NCBI RefSeq assembly: GCF_001761485.1 | Contig: NC_090775.1 | Location: 3,603,001-3,667,000 of the forward strand | From: Yarrowia lipolytica | Lineage: Eukaryota; Ascomycota; Dipodascomycetes; Dipodascales | Direction of reading: 5' to 3' | Length of the DNA: 64,000 bases | Shown: positions 10,251-20,358 of the stretch, piece by piece | Layout: each line of letters begins with the position of its first letter | Position numbering within the stretch: the stretch's first letter is position 1 | Notes under the pieces: generated by a model | Database searches by the model: none | What the model saw: only the letters and a program-made list of their open reading frames with translations | What the model was told of the DNA's origin: nothing | Program-made: the position numbers and the translations under genes

Positions 10251-11672
10251 ATGACCACAGACCACCCTGTTTTGGCTGAAATCAAGCAATCCTTCGCCTT
10301 TCTGGAGAAGGCCGTCGCCTCCTTCGACCAGCGATTCGTCCTGCGAGTCCTACGAGGTCTGCCTGCTCTACGAAAAAAGCTCACTCCAGAATTGCTGGCA
10401 CAAATCGCCGTCATGACCTACCCTGCTGGCGATGAGCGAAGAAGCGGGTTTGTTGCTCTGGCTGGAGTCAACCCCAACACCGACGAAATGGAGGTTGATG
10501 GAGCCTCTGGCGCCACTGAGGCCACCACCCAGCCTCTACCAGAGATCGACATGTACGTTTCACTGCTGTTCCAGGCCTGGCTGCTCCACGAGAACCGAAT
10601 TGACGACTTGCGGAAACTCAGCGAGCACGTGGTGGCTAGATTGAGAACCTATAACCGACGATCGCTCGACTACCTTGCCTCCAAGATCTGGTTCTACCTG
10701 TGTCGAGGTGAGGAGCTCAGTGGCAACCTCGAGGCTGTCCGACCCATCCTGCTGGCATCTCTGCGAACTGCCTCTCTCCGACATGACCCCGAGACTGAGG
10801 CCTCGCTGATCACCCTGCTGCTGCGAAACTACCTGCTCTGTGCACATGTGACCCAGGCCTCTAACCTCGTGTCCAAGGTCAACTTCCCCGAAAACGCCGC
10901 CAACGCTCTGGCCGCTCGTTACATGTACTATCTGTCCAAAATCAGAGCAATCGAGCTTGACTACACAGCTGCCCACGCCCACATCACTGGAGCCATCCGA
11001 AAGGCGCCTCAGACCCCTCTGGCTGCCGGCTTCCTGCAAGCCGCACAAAAACTCAACATTGTGATCGAACTGCTGATGGGCGACATTCCCGAACGAAGCG
11101 TGTTCAAGAGCGGACGGGAGCAGAGCCTCAAGGCTTACTTCGAGGTGGTCAAGGCTGTGCGAGTCGGTGATCTCAACCAGTTTGCTGACACAATCAAAAA
11201 GTATGCATCCGTGTTCAAGGCCGATGGTACCTACTCCCTGGTTCTGCGTCTGCGACAGAATGTCATCAAGACCGGTATCAGAATCATGTCTCTGGCATAT
11301 TCACGAATCTCTCTTAAGGATATTTGTATCCGTCTGAGACTCGAGTCGGAGGAGTCTGCAGAGTACATTGTGGCCAAGGCCATTCGAGATGGTGTCATTG
11401 AAGCCACCATCGACTCGGAGCGAGGATTCATGCAATCTAAGGAGGTGCTGGACGTGTACTCTACTAACGAGCCTCAGCAGACCTTCCACGACCGAATTGC
11501 CTTCTGCATCGGTCTCCACAACGACAGTGTGAAGGCCATGCGGTACCCCATGAACTCCAACCGAATTGATCTGAAGAATGCTGACGAGGCTCGTGAGCGA
11601 GAGCGGGAGCTGGTCAAGGAGATTGAGGAGGGCGAGTTGGACGACGATGACGACGAGGATTTTGATCTTTAG
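10251..11672 (+). CDS. RPN3: 26S proteasome regulatory subunit Rpn3 (PSMD3)
   Basis: The 473-residue PCI-domain protein is a non-ATPase subunit of the 19S lid, acting in nucleus and cytosol. Helical repeats fill the N-terminal two thirds. The PCI winged-helix region contains SLKDICIRLRLESEESAEY and runs into DGVIEATID, followed by the Rpn3-typical tail with FHDRIAFCIGLHNDSVKAMRY. The extreme C-terminus is acidic (EEGELDDDDDEDFDL). It is slightly shorter than S. cerevisiae Rpn3. The ATG at 10251 is the first in frame and gives a normal start (MTTDHPVLAEIKQ). Confidence 0.95.
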   Translation: MTTDHPVLAEIKQSFAFLEKAVASFDQRFVLRVLRGLPALRKKLTPELLAQIAVMTYPAGDERRSGFVALAGVNPNTDEMEVDGASGATEATTQPLPEIDMYVSLLFQAWLLHENRIDDLRKLSEHVVARLRTYNRRSLDYLASKIWFYLCRGEELSGNLEAVRPILLASLRTASLRHDPETEASLITLLLRNYLLCAHVTQASNLVSKVNFPENAANALAARYMYYLSKIRAIELDYTAAHAHITGAIRKAPQTPLAAGFLQAAQKLNIVIELLMGDIPERSVFKSGREQSLKAYFEVVKAVRVGDLNQFADTIKKYASVFKADGTYSLVLRLRQNVIKTGIRIMSLAYSRISLKDICIRLRLESEESAEYIVAKAIRDGVIEATIDSERGFMQSKEVLDVYSTNEPQQTFHDRIAFCIGLHNDSVKAMRYPMNSNRIDLKNADEARERERELVKEIEEGELDDDDDEDFDL

Positions 11673-12258
11673 ATAGGCTAGCATATGATTTTAGAATGTC
11701 CACCATTGTAGGTAATGTGTTACGAAATTGTAATTGGGTTAATGGCAGCTGTAGACTACAACGTGGGCGTTTACTTTGTCCCAGACTCCGTTTCTGTGAT
11801 GCCCTATTATCCTATTTTATTGCAAGTAACCATGTCTCCTTCTCCTTTTAGGCGAGTATAGTATGTGCAGTAGAGATGACAATAACATAGGTTACTACTG
11901 TGTACAAGTACGAGGTTATGAGATCGACAAATAGATGTTTTTGGGTTCATTTACACGGGATAATAAGTAATTCTTATTCGTATGACGGAAAACCAGATGA
12001 TGGTAGCTTTCCTCTTCAAATACCGGTACAGTACAATAGTAATTAGGTACGGGAACTACTTGCAGTACGTTGGGCCAATTCCTAAAAAACTCAAAATTAT
12101 TGCTGCAGCTGCAAACCACCATCTGAAGATGTAAATATCACCGAACCTTGACTCACGACAATCACCGACACAGGGCAATCATCAAGGGCACATTAACGAC
12201 ACCAGCATATAAACCAGGAGAGACGACCATACAGTACTAGCGACACCAAAAAGCAATC
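11673..12258. other. Intergenic RPN3-MED17
   Basis: No gene is seen in these 586 bp. CATATAAA at 12206-12213, 46-53 bp before the MED17 ATG, may be a TATA box. Short GTACAGTAC-like words occur near 12025. Confidence 0.6.
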
Positions 12259-13794
12259 ATGAGCGACATCAAAGTCACCTTAGCGGTGGAAGATCGGGCT
12301 GAGAACCAAGACACATTAAGTATTTCAGAAATCGTGCCTCGGATCGTTGCTGAACGGAAGTCGTTCGTGGACGTTACCGAGGAGTCGCTACTCGAGGAAA
12401 TCGCCAATTGTGTGGCTGACTCGGCTGACGACAATGTGAAGGATGAGGTGGATGAGAAGCCCGATGAGTCCCCCTTTGACCAGCACCGACTCAAGCTGCT
12501 GGAGAACGTCAAAGCCGCATACAACGAGAGTGCGCTGGCGCTAGATTTCGTGTCACTGCTCATTTCGAGCGTGCGACCCACTTCTGCATCCACGTCCATG
12601 TCTCCACATCTCAAAACACACATTCCTGTGGGCTCTCTGGGTGCAGACCGAGTGCCTGCTCCCCAGGTGGCCAACGAGCCCGGCGTTGGCATTGGATGGA
12701 AAATTGAGTCTTTGACAAACGCGCGTGACCGACTCAAGACGTGTGCTTCGAGGCTGCGGACTGAGGCTGCCAAGGAGAAGACCTACTGGGCTGGCGTTGC
12801 CTCTATTGCTGCGACTGGCGAGGTTCTTTTCAAGGTGCGAAATTCTGATACCCGAGGGCTAGGCATCAAGTATGGTTTTGGAGACGCTGGAAGTAAATAT
12901 CGTGATCCAGGTATCGGTGTGTTGAAGCGTTCGGCTACAGGAACTGTGGACTTCGAGCCCAAGGAGGAGGTGCAAAAGAAGTTTGTCAGAGTGACTATTA
13001 AGTCTGAAGAGGGAGAAGTCACCAAAAGTGTCAGCAATGTATATACCAGGGACTCTAAGCCGCCAACTGACCCGACGCTAGCTGCTATTCACGAGACTCG
13101 CCATGCACTGTTTGAAGAAGAGTTGTTCTTTGAGATTGCCAGAGAGGCAAGACTGCTGACCTCGAGAAAGGTGACCGTTGCTGATGGAGCTGTAACGGTG
13201 GATCTGGGCGAAGGGGACATGGTTGTGATTGAGTGGGTGGAGGTCCCAGAAGAGCCTACAACTACATTTGCACCTTCTCTAGCAAACTTATTTGTGCTGG
13301 CGCTGAGACTGCTGCTGGCTAATGCTCATCGACAGCAATTGGAGAAGATGAGAACTCCCCCTGCTCCGTTGCAATCTAAGGGTGGTCCCAATCCCAACCC
13401 TCCTCTGCCTATACTAAGACCTCTTCTCGCACACATTCTGCACAAGCGGCTGGTGAGTCGCGCCAGAAGATCCCTCTATCTTCTGTCTACAACCCATTCC
13501 GGTCTCAGCTTCGAGATAACCACAAACAACTCTACAGATAAGGAATCTTCTTCTTTGGGTCGACTCATGGCAGCTCCTGTTTCCAATCTCAAGATCAAGT
13601 TTTCGGACAAGGGTAATGCCAAGGTAGTTATTCCTTCTCCTCTACAGTCGCATCAGTCGATGTTCGATGTGACCATGTTCAAGGGTACCTCTCAGGAGAC
13701 TGTGACTAGCCATACTGGGTTCCATGAGCTGGTCGAGTTGGAAGAGTGGGTGCGGTGGGCTGCCGATAGATCTGAGCCCAAAAAGAGTAACTAA
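12259..13794 (+). CDS. MED17: Mediator subunit 17 (Srb4 homologue)
   Basis: The 511-residue protein matches fungal Med17, the head-module scaffold that links RNA polymerase II to activators in the nucleus. Evidence is the family-typical N-terminal block VPRIVAERKSFVDVTEESL, an acidic linker, and a helical segment with DQHRLKLLENVKAAYNESALALDFVSLLIS, where members dock onto other head subunits. Globular C-terminal beta-rich domains follow. There is no membrane segment or catalytic motif. Length is in the usual range for yeast Med17 proteins, which vary. The start is the first ATG after a candidate TATA. Confidence 0.85.
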   Translation: MSDIKVTLAVEDRAENQDTLSISEIVPRIVAERKSFVDVTEESLLEEIANCVADSADDNVKDEVDEKPDESPFDQHRLKLLENVKAAYNESALALDFVSLLISSVRPTSASTSMSPHLKTHIPVGSLGADRVPAPQVANEPGVGIGWKIESLTNARDRLKTCASRLRTEAAKEKTYWAGVASIAATGEVLFKVRNSDTRGLGIKYGFGDAGSKYRDPGIGVLKRSATGTVDFEPKEEVQKKFVRVTIKSEEGEVTKSVSNVYTRDSKPPTDPTLAAIHETRHALFEEELFFEIAREARLLTSRKVTVADGAVTVDLGEGDMVVIEWVEVPEEPTTTFAPSLANLFVLALRLLLANAHRQQLEKMRTPPAPLQSKGGPNPNPPLPILRPLLAHILHKRLVSRARRSLYLLSTTHSGLSFEITTNNSTDKESSSLGRLMAAPVSNLKIKFSDKGNAKVVIPSPLQSHQSMFDVTMFKGTSQETVTSHTGFHELVELEEWVRWAADRSEPKKSN

Positions 13795-14799
13795 GTGGCC
13801 GACTCCACTCAAGTTTAGTTGACACGAGTTGGCTCACTTTTAACTATTACTTATGCTGTCGTTTTCAGCTGATCCATTAATTATATATGCTGTACTAATG
13901 GGAGTCAGCCGACAGTTAGGAATTGTAACAATACACACTTTGTATAAAGCCACTGTATTATTCCCACGCACACTTGTATTCGTACTTATCCTGTCATACA
14001 GTAGTTATTTCATGATCCTCTTGTCAACTCGCGCTCGGATCTACAGTAGATAAGCTCTACCCCATCTCTGGATTTACACGTGATGGTGAACTCTGTCAGG
14101 AGGGAATAAGATAATAATCCGGCAAACGGTCGGCACAGAACCAAAACTTGAGGGGCAGGTAACGGACTGTCTGACAGACAATGAATAATAGGAAAAGACT
14201 GAGTGTCGCCCGTCTGGTTAGTAATCGTCGTCCCTTCCATTGGGTCTGCGAGTACTCCATTAAATTAAATACCACTCCCTGACAATCTTCCAGCATGTTC
14301 TGTATGGCGCTCGGCCTTAACAAGGCTCCCCCACATTTTAAGTATCCTCGGCCGCCAGCGCGGTAGTTGCAACCTTATCCCCCAACTGCTCTGGCTTCGT
14401 TAGTAAGAAACTTTTGGAACAGGCCAACGTGAAAAATTGAGTGTATTCGAAGTCGTCAGATTGTGGGGTAATAGGGGCGTGAAAGACAAAACTTTAAGGA
14501 TCTCAATATGATGAGATTGGCGCAGAGTACCACTCTGTGCAGTCGCCACTGAATCCACGTTGCGCACGTGGCCTTATGCCTCGGCTCAAATTCCCCAGAT
14601 ACCCCATTCAACAAGGGTAAGGGCACTCAGTCGTGGGGGAACCTTAATGTTACTGCAGTGACTGCCAGCAGAGAACTATAGACTTGCATATTACACATGA
14701 TTTCCTTTGGACTGAAATAACTAAACTGTGACTCTTGCCAACCACTTTTCTTGCACACAGCACACACAGAGACCACCAAAGCAAGCAGGAAACATCATT
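13795..14799. other. Intergenic MED17-PEX5
   Basis: No gene is seen. The PEX5 frame is open upstream to about 14728 but without an ATG, so this is taken as 5' leader and promoter. Confidence 0.6.
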
Positions 14800-16596
14800 A
14801 TGTCGTTTATGAGAGGAGGAAGCGAATGCTCTACGGGCAGAAACCCCCTGAGCCAGTTCACCAAACACACCGCTGAGGACCGATCCCTCCAGCATGATCG
14901 GGTGGCGGGTCCCTCTGGGGGCCGAGTTGGAGGCATGCGATCCAACACTGGCGAGATGTCACAGCAGGACCGAGAGATGATGGCGCGATTCGGTGCTGCC
15001 GGACCCGAGCAGTCGTCTTTCAACTACGAGCAGATGCGACATGAGCTCCACAACATGGGTGCCCAAGGAGGCCAGATTCCCCAGGTTCCCAGCCAGCAGG
15101 GCGCTGCTAACGGAGGACAGTGGGCCCGAGACTTTGGAGGACAACAGACCGCTCCCGGCGCTGCTCCCCAGGACGCCAAGAACTGGAACGCCGAGTTCCA
15201 GCGAGGAGGATCTCCTGCAGAGGCCATGCAACAGCAGGGTCCCGGCCCCATGCAAGGCGGCATGGGTATGGGGGGAATGCCCATGTACGGCATGGCTCGT
15301 CCCATGTACTCTGGAATGAGTGCCAACATGGCTCCTCAGTTCCAGCCCCAGCAGGCTAACGCACGAGTTGTCGAGCTGGACGAGCAGAACTGGGAGGAGC
15401 AGTTCAAGCAGATGGACTCTGCCGTTGGCAAGGGTAAGGAGGTCGAGGAGCAGACTGCCGAGACTGCTACTGCCACCGAGACTGTCACCGAGACTGAAAC
15501 CACTACTGAGGACAAGCCCATGGATATCAAGAACATGGACTTTGAAAACATCTGGAAGAACCTCCAGGTCAACGTTCTCGACAACATGGACGAGTGGCTG
15601 GAGGAGACCAACTCGCCCGCGTGGGAGCGAGACTTCCATGAGTATACCCACAACCGGCCTGAGTTTGCCGACTACCAGTTCGAGGAGAACAACCAGTTCA
15701 TGGAGCACCCTGATCCCTTCAAGATTGGAGTCGAGCTCATGGAGACTGGCGGTCGACTTTCGGAGGCTGCTCTGGCCTTCGAGGCAGCTGTTCAGAAGAA
15801 CACTGAGCACGCCGAGGCTTGGGGACGACTTGGAGCCTGCCAGGCCCAGAATGAAAAGGAGGACCCTGCTATCCGAGCTCTGGAACGATGCATCAAGCTG
15901 GAGCCTGGTAACCTTTCTGCTCTGATGAACTTGTCTGTTTCTTACACCAACGAAGGATACGAGAATGCCGCATATGCTACTCTGGAGCGATGGCTTGCCA
16001 CCAAGTACCCCGAGGTTGTGGACCAGGCCCGAAACCAGGAGCCTCGACTCGGCAACGAGGATAAGTTCCAGCTGCACTCTCGGGTCACTGAGCTGTTTAT
16101 CCGAGCTGCCCAACTGTCCCCTGACGGAGCTAACATTGACGCTGATGTCCAAGTTGGTCTCGGTGTTCTGTTCTACGGAAACGAGGAATACGATAAGGCC
16201 ATTGACTGTTTCAACGCCGCCATTGCTGTTCGACCCGATGATGCTCTTCTGTGGAATAGACTCGGAGCCACCCTTGCCAACTCCCACCGATCTGAGGAGG
16301 CCATTGATGCTTACTACAAAGCTCTCGAGCTGCGTCCCTCTTTTGTGCGTGCTCGATACAACCTTGGTGTGTCGTGCATTAACATTGGCTGCTACAAGGA
16401 GGCTGCCCAGTATCTTCTGGGGGCTCTGTCCATGCACAAGGTTGAGGGAGTCCAGGATGATGTTTTGGCCAACCAGTCCACTAACCTGTACGATACCCTG
16501 AAGCGAGTTTTCCTGGGTATGGACCGACGAGATCTGGTGGCCAAGGTTGGAAACGGAATGGACGTCAACCAGTTCCGAAATGAGTTTGAATTTTAG
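14800..16596 (+). CDS. PEX5: Peroxisomal targeting signal 1 receptor Pex5 (Pay32)
   Basis: At 598 residues this equals the length I recall for Y. lipolytica Pay32p. It shuttles between cytosol and peroxisome, carrying proteins with C-terminal SKL-like signals. Visible parts are Cys10 in MSFMRGGSEC (the conserved cysteine monoubiquitinated for export) and four WxxxF docking motifs: WARDF 108-112, WNAEF 129-133, WEEQF 198-202 and WERDF 275-279. A Met/Gly/Gln-rich disordered region and a Thr/Glu stretch (216-237) lie between them. Seven TPR-type repeats cover about residues 305-545. The ATG at 14800 is chosen because it places Cys10 correctly; upstream in-frame codons lack ATG. A client, the AKL-ending isomerase at 25240, lies in the same window. 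Confidence 0.97.
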   Translation: MSFMRGGSECSTGRNPLSQFTKHTAEDRSLQHDRVAGPSGGRVGGMRSNTGEMSQQDREMMARFGAAGPEQSSFNYEQMRHELHNMGAQGGQIPQVPSQQGAANGGQWARDFGGQQTAPGAAPQDAKNWNAEFQRGGSPAEAMQQQGPGPMQGGMGMGGMPMYGMARPMYSGMSANMAPQFQPQQANARVVELDEQNWEEQFKQMDSAVGKGKEVEEQTAETATATETVTETETTTEDKPMDIKNMDFENIWKNLQVNVLDNMDEWLEETNSPAWERDFHEYTHNRPEFADYQFEENNQFMEHPDPFKIGVELMETGGRLSEAALAFEAAVQKNTEHAEAWGRLGACQAQNEKEDPAIRALERCIKLEPGNLSALMNLSVSYTNEGYENAAYATLERWLATKYPEVVDQARNQEPRLGNEDKFQLHSRVTELFIRAAQLSPDGANIDADVQVGLGVLFYGNEEYDKAIDCFNAAIAVRPDDALLWNRLGATLANSHRSEEAIDAYYKALELRPSFVRARYNLGVSCINIGCYKEAAQYLLGALSMHKVEGVQDDVLANQSTNLYDTLKRVFLGMDRRDLVAKVGNGMDVNQFRNEFEF

Positions 16597-16916
16597 TATA
16601 TAGTAATTGATTATTTAAGGATGAGCGAGATGATACATATACAGTATTTACTCGTAACTTTCTCACTGCATGCAAGAACCATGCCTTAAAATTGCAGTAC
16701 TGTACAGTACAATTGTACTGTATGTACTTGAGCTGATACAGGCCTGCTTCAACACTGTAATACGTTTCATATATAAATACCTAATTACCCCTTATGTGTA
16801 TATAAATAATGGCTTGGGATGGTAGCAGCCATGGATTATTGGCCAATAGTCCCGGTATGGTTTGGAGGCCCAAGGTTATTAGTGAGTCCCAGATCGGTTA
16901 ATGAGCTCTTTATCAG
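16597..16916. other. Convergent intergenic region with GTAC palindromes
   Basis: This is the 320-bp gap between PEX5 and the convergent minus-strand gene. It contains nested palindromic words built from GTAC and TACAGTA at about 16696-16731, and an AT-rich TATATAAAT stretch near 16799. No gene is seen. Confidence 0.6.
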
Positions 16917-17492
16917 TTAGTTGGTATGTTTTGTCTCAGTGCTGTCTCCACTTTGACCACTCACGATGCTGTTGGATCTAGGGGCCGTTCTCTCACTGTT
17001 CCCTGAAATGGTACTTGTGCCAAAAATCAGTTCGCGCGCAAACCCATCGGATAGTTGTTCGGCATCCATAATGGCACTAGGTGCTTGGTCCTCGAATCCA
17101 AGTAGGTCGTTCCTAGACCGTAGAGAGCCCGAGCTTTCGCTTCTATCGGCGTAGTTCATGGGCCTCTGGTCCTCTGGTTCAGGCAGTCTATGACCCCTGC
17201 CGCCGAATAACCCCCAGGACCAGCCTGACCATCCGGACCATCCCGTGCTAGCCTGAACAGCCAGACCCGAAAGCCATTGCCTCACGTTTGTGTCCCCTAT
17301 GGAGTGTTCAATGCCGAATTCTCCCGGGTTGGCGGCCGCAACATACTCTCCAAACTCATTGGCCGGTTCAGCCCCCTCCTGAGACAGCAGGGCCTGGGCC
17401 TCCTCCTCCTCCTCGTACATGTCGAACTGGATGGTATCGTTCTGTCGCTGACAACACCCCAGGCAGGAGCTATATATTTCCTTTAGTGTCAT
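16917..17492 (-). CDS. Acidic protein with N-terminal Cys cluster; possible Ego1/LAMTOR1-like
   Basis: This 191-residue protein is not recognised with confidence. The N-terminus holds three cysteines close together (SSCLGCC, residues 8-14), a good palmitoylation cluster. Next comes an acidic dileucine-like stretch (EEEEEAQALLS), then a Trp/Ser/Gly patch (GWSGWSGWSWG) and a Ser/Thr/Asn-rich tail. The order of lipidated cysteines, acidic patch and LL recalls the vacuolar/lysosomal Rag-GTPase anchors Ego1/Meh1 and LAMTOR1. Those start with a myristoylated Gly2, which is absent here (Met-Thr), and I saw no upstream intron that would supply one. It may instead be a palmitoylated membrane-associated protein of unknown role. 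The codons are moderately adapted. Confidence 0.6.
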   Translation of the reverse strand: MTLKEIYSSCLGCCQRQNDTIQFDMYEEEEEAQALLSQEGAEPANEFGEYVAAANPGEFGIEHSIGDTNVRQWLSGLAVQASTGWSGWSGWSWGLFGGRGHRLPEPEDQRPMNYADRSESSGSLRSRNDLLGFEDQAPSAIMDAEQLSDGFARELIFGTSTISGNSERTAPRSNSIVSGQSGDSTETKHTN

Positions 17493-18762
17493 AGCCGTGG
17501 GTGTTCTTTCGAGTGACCTCTTGTAAAGTCGCGTTGTATATTGTTGTTTCTGCCGTATTGCAGCGCAATAGTCGGAAAGTGCAATTCTGGCCGGTAGTTC
17601 GGTTCTGGGTTCTCAATATGTCGTATTCTCGCCCTTATGAGTGTCAGAGCTCGTCGGCGGTCTGGTCCTTGTCTGGAACGGCGCGTAGCTCGTTATCTTA
17701 GTCGCCTCTGAGATGTGTGTGGGGTCACTCACGATTACTCAACTTTAGTCTAAAACGGCAACTTAATGAATTCTACTGGCAACGGAGAATACTCAAGCCT
17801 CTCATAATTCGGGCTGACGAGTAAATTAAGAGGTTCTCTAAAATGAACGCCAGCCACTGGTGTTGGGTCTATATGAAGGCATACTCTAGATTCCTTCATT
17901 GATATTCACATAGTGCCATGGACTGACTGTACATCAGCAGACAAACAGCGTACTAATGAATCCCAAGCTTTTGACTGGTCAGGAGGATATAGGAGATGAC
18001 GTGATTCCACATTACACAATTTCCCCAGGGATGTGAGAGATAACCCTGACAATTGAAAGAATTATAGTCACTTTTATGGCTGTCACTAAACTCGACTCGA
18101 TCCAATTACTTGTACCCATACTATCCCCATCGAGCGATTTCTGTCTCATTCATACCTCACCCCATTTTATTTACAGTTCCGAACCACAAATTCTGTCGTG
18201 CTGAGAGATTGCCACAGGTACATACTGTACTGTACTGGAGCTGTACTGGCTGGGACCATACTCGTATGTACTGTAACCATGGTTACGGATGTACAGGAAT
18301 ACATGGATCACAGTCTACCTGTACGAATAATTTCAATTGAACAATTATAAAGCACCATTATACTTGTGCGAGTATTACACTATACAGTATTATGAAGTTT
18401 GCTATTTTATTTACTGTAATTCTCTAGACTACTGTAACTACTGTATTTCTACTGTACTTGTACATACTTGTGTACAGTAGTTCCTCCCCATCACTTCTCA
18501 TGTAAAAGATTTACACCAGAGCTCGCCTTAATATACAGTACAGATGAAACCCATTGTTCTACACCTAAAGAAACAAACACAGATATATATTCCCTCGCGA
18601 TTTACTTCCCGTGAGGTTAAATCCAGCTCCACAACAGGCTTCTTAGAGCGGCCTACACCGCCTAATTCCATCACACATGACTGTCGTACTACTCCAATCT
18701 ATTACTACATTGATATCCTACTTTCATCGCCATTCCCGTTCGTTTAGTTCCTTACCTGGTAT
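17493..18762. other. Intergenic, rich in TACAGTA/GTAC words
   Basis: No convincing gene is seen. The part at 18210-18545 is dense in TACTGTA, GTACTGTAC and TACTTGTAC words, a feature of Yarrowia-type intergenic DNA. Confidence 0.6.
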
Positions 18763-20358
18763 CTACTGGAAGTTGAAGGAACCCTGCTGCTGCTGGCCAC
18801 CAAATGCAAATGCATCACCCTCGGTCTGAGGAGCGAGGTCAGTGTCGTCCACACCCTCGTCACCACTGAAATAGGTCTCGATGATGGTGTAAGCCTTCTT
18901 GTAGATGGCCTCGTTGTCGTTCTGCTGGCAAGCATGGATGGCCTCCATTCCATCAGCGTCCTCGATGAACAGAGCGTACTCGTTCTGGCCATCACCTCGC
19001 ATGTGTCGATCGGACTCACCCACTCGGAGAATGTTTTCAAGAGCGTCAAGAGAAATCTGAATGATCTTGTTGTCCATGGAACCCAGCAGGTCACACAGAG
19101 GCTTAATACAGCCCTGCTGGACAAGGTATCGGATCTGGTCGGGCTTGGAAAGACCACCGGAGGTGGCGTTGGAGATGGCCCAGCATGCCTCCTTTTTGGT
19201 CTTGACCTCTCCGGTGGACAGGAGCTGGATAAGTGGGGGGATAAGGTTGCTGTCAATGACAGACTGGATCTGGGTGGAGTTACCAGCGGTAATGTTGGAA
19301 ATGGTCCAGCAGGCCTCCTTTCGAATAGAGTCCTTAGGCGCAGTCAGAAGCTGCAGAAGAGCGGGCAGGGCACCGGCGTTAATGACAATCTGGGTCTGGA
19401 CGTCATCACCAGTGACAATGTTACCAACGGATCGCAGAGCAGGGGTCTGGACAGATGTGCTCTGGTGGCCGAGGAGCTCAATGAGTCGTCGGGGGATTCC
19501 GGCGTCCACAACGGCCTGAATTTTGTTGGTGGTGCCGTCGGACAGGTAGGAGATGGCCCAGCAGGCATCGATAAGAACCTCATCGTCATAGGAGAAGATG
19601 AGCTTGGCGAGAGCAGGAAGAGCGTGCTTGATAACCTCCCAGTCGGGCTGGGGGTACTTGCCTCGGCAGAAGTTGGACAGAGTCCATGTGGCGTTTCTGA
19701 TCATGGAGAGCTTCTTGGTGTTTGTGGCAATGTTGATGAGAGGCTGGAGAGCGTCGCACTTGAGAACGTAATCTCGGCACTGAGGGGAGTCACCGGCAAT
19801 GTTACCGAGAGCCCACACGGCCTGCTCTCGCACATTGGTCTCGGGAGAGTCCAGGAGGTGCACAAACAGAGGCACAGCTCCGGAATCAACCACAACCTTG
19901 GTTTGTTCGCTGGTACCGGAAGCGATGTTGGTCAGAGCCCATGCGGCCTCGAATTGCAGCAGGTTATGGGGGGACTTGAGGAACTCGACAAAGTACTTGA
20001 CCACGTCGCACTGGATCACCTCGTTAATGGGTGGCGATCGCTCCTTGGAGAGCAGCTTTCGGAACTTGGTGGTGGCATCCAGCTGGGCCTCGAGGTTGTT
20101 GCTCTGAATGTTGGCAATCATCTCGGGGAAAGCATCCTGCCACTGGAGGTTAGAGGAAGCAGACTCGGCCTCGTCCTCTGAGTCGTCTCCGCCCACCAGC
20201 TCGCTCATGTTTCGTCGCTTGGACAGCTGTTCCTCTCGTCGGGCCTTTCGGATTTCGACCTGGGCCTCATCTCGTCGTCGTCGCAGCTCGTCGGCGCTGA
20301 ATTTGTTCTTGTCCTTGAAATCCGTCTTTCGGTGCTCGGGCACAAATTTCTCGCTCAT
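18763..20358 (-). CDS. SRP1: Importin subunit alpha (karyopherin alpha)
   Basis: The 531-residue adaptor binds classical nuclear localisation signals and importin beta for nuclear import. The N-terminal IBB domain (about 1-70) is Arg/Lys-rich and includes [25 protein letters not shown]. Ten armadillo repeats follow, with the NLS-binding WxxxN ladder clearly visible: WALTN, WALGN, WTLSN, WAISY (the usual degenerate middle repeat), WTISN and WAISN. The C-terminus has an acidic DDTD segment and a Gln/Phe-rich tail. Length is close to S. cerevisiae Srp1. The ATG at 20358 gives the conserved start [15 protein letters not shown]. Confidence 0.97.
   Translation of the reverse strand: MSEKFVPEHRKTDFKDKNKFSADELRRRRDEAQVEIRKARREEQLSKRRNMSELVGGDDSEDEAESASSNLQWQDAFPEMIANIQSNNLEAQLDATTKFRKLLSKERSPPINEVIQCDVVKYFVEFLKSPHNLLQFEAAWALTNIASGTSEQTKVVVDSGAVPLFVHLLDSPETNVREQAVWALGNIAGDSPQCRDYVLKCDALQPLINIATNTKKLSMIRNATWTLSNFCRGKYPQPDWEVIKHALPALAKLIFSYDDEVLIDACWAISYLSDGTTNKIQAVVDAGIPRRLIELLGHQSTSVQTPALRSVGNIVTGDDVQTQIVINAGALPALLQLLTAPKDSIRKEACWTISNITAGNSTQIQSVIDSNLIPPLIQLLSTGEVKTKKEACWAISNATSGGLSKPDQIRYLVQQGCIKPLCDLLGSMDNKIIQISLDALENILRVGESDRHMRGDGQNEYALFIEDADGMEAIHACQQNDNEAIYKKAYTIIETYFSGDEGVDDTDLAPQTEGDAFAFGGQQQQGSFNFQ

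Noticed and set aside
14959-16437. 492-codon antisense frame over PEX5
   Set aside because: Leu/Ser/Val-rich shadow created by the GC-rich codon bias of PEX5 on the other strand; no family features.
18934-20181. 415-codon antisense frame over importin alpha
   Set aside because: Codon-bias shadow, Gly/Leu/Val-rich, no recognisable motif.
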